Shown one piece after another: positions 16,821 to 26,721 of a stretch of DNA of 64,000 nt. Under the pieces are notes generated by a model. The model saw only the letters and a program-made list of their open reading frames with translations, searched no databases and was not told where the DNA came from. The stretch comes from Paenibacillus sp. FSL H7-0737 (GTDB lineage: Bacteria > Bacillota > Bacilli > Paenibacillales > Paenibacillaceae), in contig NZ_CP009279.1 in NCBI RefSeq assembly GCF_000758545.1, positions 3,100,001 to 3,164,000 on the forward strand, read 5' to 3'. Positions within the stretch are counted from its first letter, which is position 1. Each line of letters opens with the position of its first letter. Both the position numbers and the translations under genes were made by a program.

Positions 16821-17981
16821 ATGACCAACAAACTGTACTACAATTCTACATACCTTACTGACTGGGAGACCTGTATTACTGAAACCATAGAACGAGAAGA
16901 TGGACTCTATGTTGTTTTGGAGGAGACCGCTTTTTATCCGCATGGCGGTGGACAACCTTGTGATTTAGGGACTATTGGGGATATTCCGGTACTTGATGTA
17001 ATTAGTGAGGAAGATCTTGTCTTGCATAAGCTGGAACGTCTGCCTGATGATTTATCCGTCACTTGTCAAATCGATTGGAAGAGAAGATTTGATCATATGC
17101 AGCAGCATAGTGGACAACACTTGCTCTCAGCCATCTGTCTCAATTTGTACCAGTTTATGACTCTAAGCTTTCACTTGGGTGAGGATTATTGCACCATTGA
17201 TATAGAAGCGTCAGAACTGTCGCCTAAACAACTTCATTCCATAGAGTGGGAGGTTAATCGGCAGATTTACCAGAACCATAGTATCCTGAGCTATTTTGTA
17301 ACAGGGGAAGAGGCTTCACAGCTTAAATTGGTCAAACAACCTAAAGTGACGGAAAACATCCGGATTGTAGAAATTAAAGATGTTGAATATAACGCTTGCG
17401 GTGGTACGCATGTATCTTCAACAGGTGAGATTGGTATAATTAAGCTTCTGAAAGCGGAGAAACAAAAAGGCAATACGCGAATCTATTTTAAATGTGGATA
17501 CCGTGCTTTGGAGGAGTTTAATAGCAGTCTGCAAATTGTTGGAGCACTATCTTCCAAATTCAATACGGGAAAAGATGAAATTATCGATCGCATTGAAAAA
17601 TGGGAGAATGAACAAAAGCAGCTGCAAGCTGAAATTACCCTACTTAAAGAGAAGAATGATGATTATGTCGTACAGGAGCTTTTAGCACAGCAAGAAGGAA
17701 AGCTGATCGCAAAAGTGTTCGAGGATAAATCGCTGAAAGATTTACAAAGTTTAGCTAACAAGCTTACCGCGAAATGCGATGTTCCGGTTTTATTGGCTAG
17801 TTCTGCTGAGAATAAGGTTGTATTTGCACAGAATGGCAGCGCGGAGATCTCCTGTGGAGCTTTTTTCAAAGAGCATCTTAGTACCTACAATGGAAAAGGC
17901 GGAGGCAGTGATAAACTAGCGCAAGCAGGATTTCCGACATGGGGAGACGCTTTGGCGTTTTATGAGTTTGCTAGAAGTTAA
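16821..17981 (+). CDS. alanyl-tRNA editing protein, AlaX type with DHHA1 domain
   Basis: A 386-residue free-standing trans-editing protein. The zinc-site motifs are His96-x3-His100 (HSGQH) and Cys193-x3-His197 (CGGTH). The glycine-rich motif HGGGQP occurs near residue 41. A coiled-coil follows at about 265-310, then a DHHA1-like C-terminus with GKGGGSDKLAQAGF. AlaX proteins hydrolyse mischarged Ser- or Gly-tRNA-Ala in the cytoplasm. The ATG at 16821 follows AGAGAGGG; the upstream in-frame ATG at 16704 overlaps the hairpin at 16718 and is unlikely. Confidence 0.9.
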   Translation: MTNKLYYNSTYLTDWETCITETIEREDGLYVVLEETAFYPHGGGQPCDLGTIGDIPVLDVISEEDLVLHKLERLPDDLSVTCQIDWKRRFDHMQQHSGQHLLSAICLNLYQFMTLSFHLGEDYCTIDIEASELSPKQLHSIEWEVNRQIYQNHSILSYFVTGEEASQLKLVKQPKVTENIRIVEIKDVEYNACGGTHVSSTGEIGIIKLLKAEKQKGNTRIYFKCGYRALEEFNSSLQIVGALSSKFNTGKDEIIDRIEKWENEQKQLQAEITLLKEKNDDYVVQELLAQQEGKLIAKVFEDKSLKDLQSLANKLTAKCDVPVLLASSAENKVVFAQNGSAEISCGAFFKEHLSTYNGKGGGSDKLAQAGFPTWGDALAFYEFARS

Positions 17982-18002
17982 GATTACTTTATAAAAGACA
18001 GA

Positions 18003-18042
18003 AGACCTGACTGCGGTAGTCTACCGTGGATCAGGTCTTTTT
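18003..18042 (+). terminator. terminator after the AlaX gene
   Basis: AGACCTGA pairs with TCAGGTCT, with an inner GGTAG/CTACC stem, followed by TTTTTTA. Confidence 0.8.
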
Positions 18043-18061
18043 TATACGTAAAACGGAAACA

Positions 18062-18089
18062 AGAAACTTTTTCCAAATTCTGTCGTCTA
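18062..18089 (+). promoter_or_regulatory. ECF-type promoter upstream of the stalk-domain gene
   Basis: GAAAC at 18063-18067, exactly 16 bp, then CGTC at 18084. This is the classical ECF layout (GAAAC-N16-CGTC). It lies about 35 bases before the start codon. Confidence 0.55.
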
Positions 18090-18127
18090 ATTACATATGA
18101 CTATAGAGTCAAGGGAGACGAAAAGAA

Positions 18128-19270
18128 ATGAACAAATGGAAGGTAACGCTAGGAATCTTGACTGTTTTGATTTTAAGTACGGGGTATGGATCGGTATCAG
18201 CCCAAGCAGAAAACCAAATTCAATTCAACTATAAAGAAATCGGAATCAGCAGTAAACAGGTGATCACGGAGAATATAACTTTTGTACCCCTGAAATCACT
18301 CGCAGATGCTATGGGGTATACATTATCTTGGGATCAACCATCCAAAACGGCCAAACTGGTTCGTCCTGAGCGTGAGGTTAACTTCACGGCTGGTACTGTA
18401 AAGTCAAAAGTGAATGAGGCCGTGGTGACTTTAACAAAATCCCCACGTATTATAAAAGGCTCGGTGTACGTTCCATTGGTCTCAGCGGTCAGTGTACTTG
18501 GAGGTAAAGCGGGGCTTAATAAAACGGATGGGGTTATCCAAATTATAGATGAAGCTAGATTGGTTTCTGCTTCTGTAGATGGAAGATCCTATTGGATATC
18601 TCAAAAAAACGGCGATTTGTATTACCGTGCAACGGAAACTGGGAAACCAGTAATTATTGGTCGACTACCTTTTAAGGAATCTGCGTACAACTACGCTTTT
18701 GAGATTGAAAAAATGGGCAATGGTACGGACTTACTCCAGTTAACGGACAATCATTATGCCATGTTCACCGATTTTAATAGCAGTTATCAAGTATTGGTCA
18801 AAGCGGGCACTATTCTCAAGCAAATGGACTATCATTACAATAACTCGGCTTATATCCATGCACCACAAGTGCCTTCCACTCAGGTGTATATGACCGATGG
18901 GAAGAACGTTCAATATATTACTAAGGATGGCGGTTTGGGCAAGTTATTTGAGATGGAAAAGTTAACAGGAGCAACCGGAGATTTCATAGTGGAGTATGCT
19001 GCGGAAGACGTAGTGCTCGTTCGTTTATTAGATACGACACACTTATATTTAGTTTATAGCAACACCGGTGAAATCATTAATCTCTATGAAAAACTAATTA
19101 CTAGTGAGGATCGTAAGGAATGGGATAGAGTAAATGATGGCAGAGATCCATATGTATTGACCAGAATGTTAGTGTTGAAGAGTCGCAAAGGGAATGTAAT
19201 GACATTCACCTATACTCCAATCCTTGAGGAAAAAGCAAAAACAGTGACATTTACACTTCAATCCAAATAA
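18128..19270 (+). CDS. secreted protein with copper amine oxidase N-terminal-like (stalk) domain
   Basis: A 380-residue exported protein. A signal peptide covers about 1-26 (ending VSAQA). Residues about 30-140 form a stalk/copper-amine-oxidase-N domain, with the paired phrases TFVPLKSLADAMGYTLSWD and SVYVPLVSAVSVLGG. The C-terminal 230 residues are beta-rich and unassigned. Such proteins are common at the Paenibacillus cell surface. The GGGAGACG site and ATG 18128 are well placed. The ECF-type promoter suggests induction by envelope stress. Confidence 0.8.
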   Translation: MNKWKVTLGILTVLILSTGYGSVSAQAENQIQFNYKEIGISSKQVITENITFVPLKSLADAMGYTLSWDQPSKTAKLVRPEREVNFTAGTVKSKVNEAVVTLTKSPRIIKGSVYVPLVSAVSVLGGKAGLNKTDGVIQIIDEARLVSASVDGRSYWISQKNGDLYYRATETGKPVIIGRLPFKESAYNYAFEIEKMGNGTDLLQLTDNHYAMFTDFNSSYQVLVKAGTILKQMDYHYNNSAYIHAPQVPSTQVYMTDGKNVQYITKDGGLGKLFEMEKLTGATGDFIVEYAAEDVVLVRLLDTTHLYLVYSNTGEIINLYEKLITSEDRKEWDRVNDGRDPYVLTRMLVLKSRKGNVMTFTYTPILEEKAKTVTFTLQSK

Positions 19271-19293
19271 TTTCAATCACTTTTATGTAATAA

Positions 19294-19331
19294 GCAAAAT
19301 GAGAGCGATGTTTAAAATCGCTCTTTTTGCA
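19294..19331. terminator. bidirectional terminator between convergent genes
   Basis: GCAAAA, then AGAGCGAT pairing with ATCGCTCT, then TTTTTGC; A-rich on the left and T-rich on the right. It serves both the stalk-domain gene and the deacetylase gene. Confidence 0.8.
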
Positions 19332-19338
19332 TTTTGGA

Positions 19339-20139
19339 TTATTTCATCATCATCGTACTTCCACCTTTAATCTGAACAGGTTGATCATTTACGGATACCC
19401 AAACATCAATAGCTGAGTTGTTACGGATGACCGTTTTGTCAGCACTCATCTTCAGTGAATATAGCGCAGCAACATAATCATAAATCTCTATATTGGTAGC
19501 GTACCAAATATCCGAATGTCCACCTGCTTGTTGGCAAAAGGATTCGATAAGCTCCCAATTGTTCTGCTGTGCAAATTCATAACTATGACCCCAAACATAA
19601 CAGAGTCTCAGTTTTTGGGATGGCCCTTCCGTTGTAAATCGCTCCCATACGTGATGCAGATCTTCTATATGATGACATGTTGGATGCCACTCCATGAAAT
19701 TCAAAGGCATATCAAACTGTTTGGTAGAATGGACAGTTCGGCTGTATTCAATCCCAACAGACTGTAGAGGAGCAATGATTTCCTGAGAGTATGTACCGTA
19801 TGGATAGGACATGCCTCGTACCGGATAATCCACTAGTTTCTCTAGTCGCTTACGGTCTTCAAACAGCTCTTCGATTACCATAGGTAAAGGTAGACGCTCT
19901 AGATGTGGATGGGTAACGGAATGGGCAGATACCTCATGGTTTCTGAGCGAATGTTTAACATCAGCAGATGATAAGAATCCCGGTGCGTTTATCATTGCGC
20001 TATTTAAATGGAAAGTACCTTTAATCCCATGTTGATCAAAAATCTCCGCCAAGCGAATATCGTGTTTCTGTCCGTCATCATAGCTCATGGTGAGCGCCTT
20101 GGGCAATCCGCCCGGGAATAAGTTAAATTGAAGTTTCAT
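19339..20139 (-). CDS. polysaccharide deacetylase family (CE4) protein
   Basis: A 266-residue NodB-type deacetylase. The metal/catalytic motif MSYDDG (Asp21-Asp22) and the His73-x3-His77 motif (HSVTH) are present, with an SYPYGTYS motif for the third region. There is no signal peptide, so it probably acts inside the cell or on a soluble sugar. A GGAGTG site precedes the start. It is transcribed alone, divergent from the ABC exporter pair. Confidence 0.85.
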   Translation of the reverse strand: MKLQFNLFPGGLPKALTMSYDDGQKHDIRLAEIFDQHGIKGTFHLNSAMINAPGFLSSADVKHSLRNHEVSAHSVTHPHLERLPLPMVIEELFEDRKRLEKLVDYPVRGMSYPYGTYSQEIIAPLQSVGIEYSRTVHSTKQFDMPLNFMEWHPTCHHIEDLHHVWERFTTEGPSQKLRLCYVWGHSYEFAQQNNWELIESFCQQAGGHSDIWYATNIEIYDYVAALYSLKMSADKTVIRNNSAIDVWVSVNDQPVQIKGGSTMMMK

Positions 20140-20197
20140 GAATGTACACTCCTGTTCATTTGGTCATTTCGAAAATTACCTCTTCCAATTATAAACA

Positions 20198-20226
20198 TTA
20201 AACGTTATAATCGGTTTCCACGTCTA
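20198..20226 (+). promoter_or_regulatory. ECF-type promoter for the ABC exporter pair
   Basis: TTAAAC at 20198-20203, 17 bp, then CGTCTA at 20221. The predicted transcript starts near 20231, which argues against any translation start before that point. Confidence 0.4.
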
Positions 20227-20247
20227 AACAATGAAAGTGTTTACAGA

Positions 20248-22017
20248 ATGGAATACACTTATAAGGAGAGATGCTGCCTGCCTGACTTTCTCTATGTTGT
20301 AAAACTATTATATGTGAAAGACAGAAGAAACTCACTTTTATATTTTATCACTAACTTACTGAGTGCCCCAATCCTTTTTGCAGAATTATTCACAACGAAA
20401 TATGTGGTTGACCTCATTCAGAACTTCAATCCTAACACCTACCAACATATCTTGTTATTAGTAAGTTTGCTTATGGTAATGTTATATCTCGCGGGCCTTA
20501 ATAGTTCTCTTCGAGCCATTGCTATCACTAATTTAACATCCACCAGTATATATGAACTGGAACATAGCATTTTGGAAAAGACTTCTAAATTATCTACGGC
20601 ACTTTTGGAGGACCCCGCTACAAAAACTAAAAGAGAAAAAGCAAAACGACTTTCCTTGATTGATCTGTTAGACCAATGGACAGGTGTGACAGTTCACCTA
20701 ATAATATTAGTTGTGTTAATGGTTGCCTTATCTGTTTATGGCTTCTATATTCTGGCTTTGATTATTTTAGGGGTGCAGATTCTACAGCTTTATCTTATGA
20801 AGCGAATGTCACAGAAAGTAGAGTCCATTTCAGCGAATCAAACCTCCTCTGTGCGAATGATCAACTATTTAGTCGATTTGTTGATTAACAGAAATTCCAT
20901 TCCGGAAGTAAGAATGTACAGAATGTCCTCCTATTTTTTTTCCTCAATGAAAGAGAGCTTTACGAATAACTTCAAACAAATGCACCGTAAGGTTATTTAT
21001 TCTGAAACCCTCAAATTCTCCCAAAGCTTAATCATGATCTTATTAAATGGGACTACGATTGCCATTCTAGCGATTACGATCGGAAGTAGCGGACAGAGTG
21101 CTGGGCTTTTTGTGTTATTACTTCAGATATCCAGTCAATTATTTATCGTTATTCCTGCATTAACAAGAGTTTACGCTGACTTAGCGAAGAGTCGTTTACG
21201 GTACGAGGATTATACGTCTTATTTAGATTTGGAAGAGCAGGTGCTTAGAGATCAGGAGGTGAATTCCAATAGGAACACCGATCCGATGAAGGTCCAAGTT
21301 CATCAGCTGTTTTTTAGATATCCTACCAACGCTAAGAATACCCTGAGTAATGTAAACATGACTATTCATCCAGGTGAACGAATTGCTTTTGTAGGTGAGA
21401 ATGGCTCGGGTAAATCTACGCTTGTTAAGTTGATCTTAGGGTTGTATCCTGCAACAGCTGGAAACATCCAGTGGTTTAAAGGTGAGAATGAAGTCTTAGC
21501 GCATAACGTGACACAGGATACCAGAGTTGTTTTTCAGGATTTCATTAAGTTACAAAGACCAATTAGAGAAAACATTGCATTAGGTAATATGGCTACTATT
21601 CATGACGATTCAAGATTATTAGCCGCGATGAAAAAAGCAGAAGCCGATAATTATGGTGTTCAATTGGATACTTTAGTAGGTCCACAGTTTGGAGGGATAG
21701 ATTTGTCTGGGGGACAATGGCAAAGACTGGCGATTGCTCGAGCCTATCTCAATGACGGCGCTCTTATGATTTTTGATGAGCCGACTGCTGCCCTGGATCC
21801 TTATGCGGAACAACAGGCGTTCGATACCTTTATGAAATTAGGAGAGCAGCGGACCTCCATTATTGTGACTCACCGGCTATATATGTCCAAATTCGTCGAT
21901 AGAATTTTTCTGTTTGAGCATGGAGAAATCGTGGAAAGTGGAACGCATGAAGAATTAATGAGGGTGGATGGTAAATACAAAAAGATGTTTAATCGCCAGT
22001 CCTCTTTATATGTATAA
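20248..22017 (+). CDS. ABC exporter, fused permease and ATPase (first of pair)
   Basis: About 589 residues with an N-terminal membrane domain of about six helices and a C-terminal ATPase. Walker A GENGSGKS is at about 383-390, the signature LSGGQWQR at about 486, and Walker B LMIFDEP at about 508. No peptidase domain is present. The start is uncertain: ATG 20248 lies just after the predicted transcription start but has a weak binding site, whereas the strong AAGGAGAG at 20263 points to CTG 20278. An in-frame ATG at 20128 overlaps the divergent gene and is rejected. With the next gene it likely forms a heterodimer exporting a peptide or drug. Confidence 0.8.
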   Translation: MEYTYKERCCLPDFLYVVKLLYVKDRRNSLLYFITNLLSAPILFAELFTTKYVVDLIQNFNPNTYQHILLLVSLLMVMLYLAGLNSSLRAIAITNLTSTSIYELEHSILEKTSKLSTALLEDPATKTKREKAKRLSLIDLLDQWTGVTVHLIILVVLMVALSVYGFYILALIILGVQILQLYLMKRMSQKVESISANQTSSVRMINYLVDLLINRNSIPEVRMYRMSSYFFSSMKESFTNNFKQMHRKVIYSETLKFSQSLIMILLNGTTIAILAITIGSSGQSAGLFVLLLQISSQLFIVIPALTRVYADLAKSRLRYEDYTSYLDLEEQVLRDQEVNSNRNTDPMKVQVHQLFFRYPTNAKNTLSNVNMTIHPGERIAFVGENGSGKSTLVKLILGLYPATAGNIQWFKGENEVLAHNVTQDTRVVFQDFIKLQRPIRENIALGNMATIHDDSRLLAAMKKAEADNYGVQLDTLVGPQFGGIDLSGGQWQRLAIARAYLNDGALMIFDEPTAALDPYAEQQAFDTFMKLGEQRTSIIVTHRLYMSKFVDRIFLFEHGEIVESGTHEELMRVDGKYKKMFNRQSSLYV

Positions 22018-22031
22018 GAAAGGAGAAATCC

Positions 22032-23774
22032 ATGCTGAAGTCTGACATCACTAATCTTGTAATGATACTCGTGAGAATGTTTAGAAAAAGTCCGATGATC
22101 TCAACAATCACTAACATAGTCCCTATAATCAGTGGTTTATTAACTTTTTATTCTTACGCTGTCCAAGTGAATATCATTAACGGTGTGGCTCGCGGTGTTA
22201 TGACGCTGCTCCCTATTCTATGGTTTGTTGTGATTCATACAGTACAGGCTTTTTCATTGAATATAACCAACATGATGAAGAATCGAATGAATGCGGAACT
22301 AACCCTCGCTTTTCAATCCGAACTGATAGATATTGCAAACCGGGTTGATTTTGAGGATTTTGATGATGAAGAGTTTGGAAACAAGCTGCAAAGAGCTAAA
22401 ACCGTAGTTGGAGAAGATCTTGAGGGGATTACAGGTTTTTTGGTATCGAGTGTAGGGATTATCTCAGGACTAATAAGCATCATCTGGTTGTCGGCGACAA
22501 GTGGTTATTTCTTGGTCACATCCGTGGTAACACTAATGATCGTGACTACCTTATCCATTCGATTATTTACGGAAATTAAAGTGAGAAGAACAGGAAGAGA
22601 ACTCACCTTCGATGGAAGAATGGGAGACTATCTTGCTAACACTTTGGAAGACCCTAATGCGATTCGAGAAATGCGAATTTATAATTCCATCTCTTATTTT
22701 ACAAATCTCTGGGCAATGATTATGAAGAAGCAGCATAATAAAAGATTTAGCGCCAGAAAATTCGAGATCAAAACAGGGATGGTCGTGGCTATGGTCCAGA
22801 CGAGTGCTATCTTTGTAGTTCTAGTGTACCTGTTAAACAAAATGGGGGAGTCTAATACAGTTACAATTGGAACAATTTCGGTGTTATTTCTGGCGCTGTT
22901 ATCGAGTGGTGGTAAAATTATGAGTTTGACCTGGCCATTAAGCAAGCTTTACATCAGCAGTAGCAAATTATATGACTTAAATGAAGTACTTACATATAAG
23001 AACAGTGATTTTCGCAAAAATAACATAAATAATTCGACTGATTCTATGCTCCCAATTACCGTTTCAAATGTCTATTTTAAATACGCCAAATCGAACAAGA
23101 ATGTCTTATCTAACATCAATATGACCATAAAGCCGGGTGAGAAAATAGCGATCGTCGGGGAAAATGGAGCAGGGAAATCTACGTTGATTAAAATGTTATT
23201 AGGTCAATATAGACCAAGCTCCGGAACGATTTGCTGGAAGGATCATTTAGAACCTCACGGTAAGGTGTCCGTTGTATTTCAGAATGCTGTGAAGTTTGAA
23301 CTGACACTAAGAGAAAATATCCTATTGGGCGATGCGAATACACCTTCAGATGATGCTAAAATACTAAGGGTTCTAGAACAATGTGAGCTGATAGATTTGC
23401 TCCATGAATTAGGCGGATTAGATGTGAATTTGGGGCAAATAGTAGAAGGAAGCAGGCAGCTATCAGGGGGACAATGGCAAAAGCTGGCGATTGCGCGCGC
23501 GTTATACAATGATGCGGAACTTATAGTATTCGATGAACCTACTTCTGCAATTGACCCGAATGCCGAGATGGAGATCTATACGAAATTATTAGAAATCTGC
23601 CAAGATAAAGCAGCTATTTTTATTTCACATCGCTTGGGTTGGGCGAAGAATGTTGATACGATCTATGTTATGTATCATGGAGAAATTGCTGAAGTAGGGG
23701 ATCATCAAGACTTAGTACATCACAATGGGATTTATGCAAACATGTACGCTTTACAATCCTCTTGGTATAAGTAG
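22032..23774 (+). CDS. ABC exporter, fused permease and ATPase (second of pair)
   Basis: A 580-residue exporter following the first after 14 bases, with AAAGGAG as its binding site. Six membrane helices lie in the first 330 residues. Walker A GENGAGKS is at about 376-383, LSGGQWQK at about 476, and Walker B LIVFDEP near 498. The pair resembles lantibiotic- or peptide-type heterodimeric exporters, but no precursor peptide gene was found nearby. The shared ECF-type promoter upstream suggests a detoxification role. Confidence 0.85.
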   Translation: MLKSDITNLVMILVRMFRKSPMISTITNIVPIISGLLTFYSYAVQVNIINGVARGVMTLLPILWFVVIHTVQAFSLNITNMMKNRMNAELTLAFQSELIDIANRVDFEDFDDEEFGNKLQRAKTVVGEDLEGITGFLVSSVGIISGLISIIWLSATSGYFLVTSVVTLMIVTTLSIRLFTEIKVRRTGRELTFDGRMGDYLANTLEDPNAIREMRIYNSISYFTNLWAMIMKKQHNKRFSARKFEIKTGMVVAMVQTSAIFVVLVYLLNKMGESNTVTIGTISVLFLALLSSGGKIMSLTWPLSKLYISSSKLYDLNEVLTYKNSDFRKNNINNSTDSMLPITVSNVYFKYAKSNKNVLSNINMTIKPGEKIAIVGENGAGKSTLIKMLLGQYRPSSGTICWKDHLEPHGKVSVVFQNAVKFELTLRENILLGDANTPSDDAKILRVLEQCELIDLLHELGGLDVNLGQIVEGSRQLSGGQWQKLAIARALYNDAELIVFDEPTSAIDPNAEMEIYTKLLEICQDKAAIFISHRLGWAKNVDTIYVMYHGEIAEVGDHQDLVHHNGIYANMYALQSSWYK

Positions 23775-23818
23775 CTTATTAGATGTGATTGCGGTTGATA
23801 TAAGATGGCATATTCTCC

Positions 23819-24715
23819 TTAACTATACTCATGAGGTTTACTAAAAAAATCCACAACAAATTTCTGGAATTGTATAGCCGCTTGTGATAAAAAGTGTTTT
23901 CTGCTCCAAGCGATGCCAAAAGTGCGCTGACAAAACGGATCGGTTATTTTCAATTGAACGATTTCTGTGTTTTTACTTCTCCTGCTTAAGGCTAAAGGGA
24001 GAGTAAAGGTGATACCCAGCCCCATCTCAACTAAGGTTTGAACGGCACTTACTTCTTCGAGCTCGAAAGCAATTAGCGGTTCAAATCCAGCTTGACGGCA
24101 AAATGCATCTGTAATTTCACGGAAATTAGATCTAGAAGACAAAGAAATGAAATTCTCACCAGCAGCTTCAATCAAGGAAATACTCTCGCGATTGGCAAAA
24201 CGATGATTCTTAGGCACACTTAAACATAATTCCTCTTCTGCTAAGGTAAACCATTCGATGTCTGGTCCGGTGACAGGTGTCGAAGATATGCAAAAATCAA
24301 TCACCGCACTCTCCAGATCGTTTCTCATTTCTAATGCTGAGCCAAGCTGACGCTGAATGATCCGAACGTGCGGGTGAAGGGTAAGAAACTCTTTTAGTAA
24401 AGTGGGCAATACATAGGGTAGTGTTACTGCTATAGATATTACTCCATGTTCAAGTCCAGCCATATCCGTGAGCTCATGCTGACCTTCATCCAGTTCCAGA
24501 AATGCTTGCTCCACACGACGAAGATATGTTTTTCCGAATTCGTTCAATTTTAAATTTCTGCCTTGGCGTTCAAATAAGGGAACACCTAAGGTTTTCTCTA
24601 AACGTTGGATGGAATTGCTAAGTGAGGGTTGAGATACATTTAATTCTTTGGCGGCATTAGTCATGTGCTCAAGACGAGCAACTACACGGAAATATTGAAG
24701 CTGAAGGAATTCCAT
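23819..24715 (-). CDS. LysR-type transcriptional regulator
   Basis: A 298-residue LysR protein. The winged helix spans about 1-60 (AAKELNVSQPSLSNSIQRLEKTLG region) and a periplasmic-binding-like effector domain covers about 90-290. It is divergent from the MFS gene 134 bases away, the standard arrangement for control of that neighbour. The effector is unknown. Confidence 0.9.
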   Translation of the reverse strand: MEFLQLQYFRVVARLEHMTNAAKELNVSQPSLSNSIQRLEKTLGVPLFERQGRNLKLNEFGKTYLRRVEQAFLELDEGQHELTDMAGLEHGVISIAVTLPYVLPTLLKEFLTLHPHVRIIQRQLGSALEMRNDLESAVIDFCISSTPVTGPDIEWFTLAEEELCLSVPKNHRFANRESISLIEAAGENFISLSSRSNFREITDAFCRQAGFEPLIAFELEEVSAVQTLVEMGLGITFTLPLALSRRSKNTEIVQLKITDPFCQRTFGIAWSRKHFLSQAAIQFQKFVVDFFSKPHEYS

Positions 24716-24848
24716 AACATTGACCTCTCTTTATTCATAACTCTAATGTGATATATCCATCATATAATTTGTATTTTACTTAATTAATTTTCGGTCCTAT
24801 ACTATTGTAACATATAAAAAGATTTAGGTAGGATGGAGAGAGTCTGCT

Positions 24849-26072
24849 GTGATTAGAGAGAAGATATGGACCCGGAATTTTATTGTTGTTTGTTTGAGTA
24901 GTTTTTTTATGTTTCTGACCTTTTACATTCTGGCGACTGCATTCCCGTTATACGTGAAGGAAAGCTTGCACGGGAATCAGCAGCAAATGGGGTTAGCCAT
25001 TACCATCTATGTCCTCGGAGGTGTATTGATCCGTCCTTTTTCAGGACAATGGGTTGATAAATTCGGTAAAAAGAAAATGGCGGTTATTGGGCTGGTCTTA
25101 TTTCTACTCGCCTGTATAGGATACTTCGGAGCTAATGGAATTGTATTGTTTCTGGTGATTCGTTTCATTCACGGTATGAGTTATGCGGTTGCCTCGACAG
25201 CGACAAGTACAATAGCTTCCACGTTAATCCCTTTCTCACGCCAAGGAGAAGGTATCGGTTATTTTAGTATGTTTATGAGCATTGCGATGGTCATTGGACC
25301 AGCTTTGGGTCTTTTTCTATGGAAAGATGAGAACATTCATGTATTGCTGTTAGGTGTATGTGTGATTGCTGCGCTTTCGCTGTTATTCACATTAGGCGTT
25401 CGTATGCCCAAAGAAGAGAAGGATACGGTTAAAGAAGCCGTTAAGGAACCTGTGAAGATCCGAAAGGGTCTTCGCTGGAGTGACGTCATTGAACCCAAAG
25501 CACTGCCCATCTCGCTTGTTGGATTTACGCTTGCGTTCTCCTATAGTTCTTTATCTGGTTTTATCGCTTCTTTTACAAAAGAAATTAACCAATCACAGCT
25601 TACTGGTTATTTTTTTGTGGCCTTTGCGATTATGATTGTGCTGTTTCGACCGCTAATCGGTAAAGTATTCGATAAATATAATGAACATATTCTCATTTAT
25701 CCCGGAATTCTGATCTTCGCTGTAGGTCTGCTTAGCTTAAGTCAAGCTAAATCCGGATTCATGCTGATGTTCTCAGGCATCATCATGGGGGTTGGGTATG
25801 GCGCACTTATGCCATGCTTTCAGACGCTTGCACTTAAATTAGCCGATAAAGAACGTAGAGGAAGCGCCAATGGAACCTTTTTCTTGTTATTTGATTTGGG
25901 GTATGGAGCGGGTTCTTATATTATGGGTGTAGTTGCTTCTTATACAGATTACCGTATGATGTACGAAGTTGCAGGGTTCGTGACGCTTATCTCAGTTGCT
26001 GTATACTATTTGCTTCATCACCTACCTCAATCTAAGCTTCGCGTTCAAAAATCTAAAGCTGACGTTGCATAA
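24849..26072 (+). CDS. MFS transporter, likely LysR-controlled
   Basis: A 407-residue, twelve-helix major facilitator. The motif GQWVDKFGKKKM lies between helices 2 and 3, and a related KVFDKYNE loop sits in the second half. The GTG start at 24849 follows GGATGGAGAG. It resembles drug or sugar efflux-type MFS proteins; no substrate can be assigned. Confidence 0.85.
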   Translation: MIREKIWTRNFIVVCLSSFFMFLTFYILATAFPLYVKESLHGNQQQMGLAITIYVLGGVLIRPFSGQWVDKFGKKKMAVIGLVLFLLACIGYFGANGIVLFLVIRFIHGMSYAVASTATSTIASTLIPFSRQGEGIGYFSMFMSIAMVIGPALGLFLWKDENIHVLLLGVCVIAALSLLFTLGVRMPKEEKDTVKEAVKEPVKIRKGLRWSDVIEPKALPISLVGFTLAFSYSSLSGFIASFTKEINQSQLTGYFFVAFAIMIVLFRPLIGKVFDKYNEHILIYPGILIFAVGLLSLSQAKSGFMLMFSGIIMGVGYGALMPCFQTLALKLADKERRGSANGTFFLLFDLGYGAGSYIMGVVASYTDYRMMYEVAGFVTLISVAVYYLLHHLPQSKLRVQKSKADVA

Positions 26073-26129
26073 ATGTATACGTTCAGCTGTATGATATAAT
26101 TGTTGAAAAAAAGGCATGGGGAGAACAAT

Positions 26130-26531
26130 ATGACTACAATCATTGATAAAATCGCCTGGATTCATATCGAGAATGGACAAGTCTTATGTGCGCGTTCCAA
26201 AGGGAAAGATATGTATTATTTACCGGGAGGAAAAAGAGAAGCCGGAGAAACAGACGAAGAGACGCTCGTGCGCGAAATCGAGGAAGAGATTTCTGTTCAG
26301 ATCAAGACAGAGACTGTTTCTTATTTTGGAACGTTTGAGGCAGAAGCTCATGGGAAAGCAGAGGGTGTTACAGTCAAAATGACCTGTTATATTGCGGATT
26401 ATGAAGGGACATTAATGCCAGCGTCCGAAATCGAGGAATTATCTTGGTTAAGCTATAAGGATCGGGATCGCGTGTCTGTTGTTACCCGAATTATTTTTGA
26501 TCAATTGTATGAGAAGAATTTGCTCTCATAA
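26130..26531 (+). CDS. Nudix hydrolase
   Basis: A 133-residue protein with an intact Nudix box starting at about Gly34: G-x5-E40 and then REIEEEI at 48-54. It hydrolyses a nucleoside diphosphate linked to another moiety; MutT-like or sugar-nucleotide substrates are possible. ATG 26130 follows GGGGAG and is preferred over the TTG at 26100. It is followed by a terminator. Confidence 0.9.
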   Translation: MTTIIDKIAWIHIENGQVLCARSKGKDMYYLPGGKREAGETDEETLVREIEEEISVQIKTETVSYFGTFEAEAHGKAEGVTVKMTCYIADYEGTLMPASEIEELSWLSYKDRDRVSVVTRIIFDQLYEKNLLS

Positions 26532-26554
26532 TCAACCATATACAGCATTTGAAG

Positions 26555-26595
26555 TCCGTTTTAAGCCAGCAAGTTGGCTTGAGACGGTCTTTTTA
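26555..26595 (+). terminator. terminator after the Nudix gene
   Basis: CCGT then AAGCCA pairs with TGGCTT then ACGG in a broken stem, followed by TCTTTTT. Confidence 0.7.
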
Positions 26596-26721
26596 TTTCT
26601 ACGAGCCAAAGGTCGTTGTTGGGCGATAGCAACGTTTCTTCTCATTAAGGACAGATGTCCTTTTTTAAACCCTTGAATTGCTATTTAATATGGAAGAGAT
26701 CGAAGTTGAGGAGAGAGAGAA

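Noticed and set aside
20128..20247. Upstream in-frame ATG extension of the first ABC exporter
   Set aside because: It overlaps the divergent deacetylase start and lies before the predicted transcription start; the added residues do not fit the family.
20128..23774. Lantibiotic or lasso-type biosynthetic cluster
   Set aside because: Only exporters are present; no precursor peptide or modification enzyme was found nearby.
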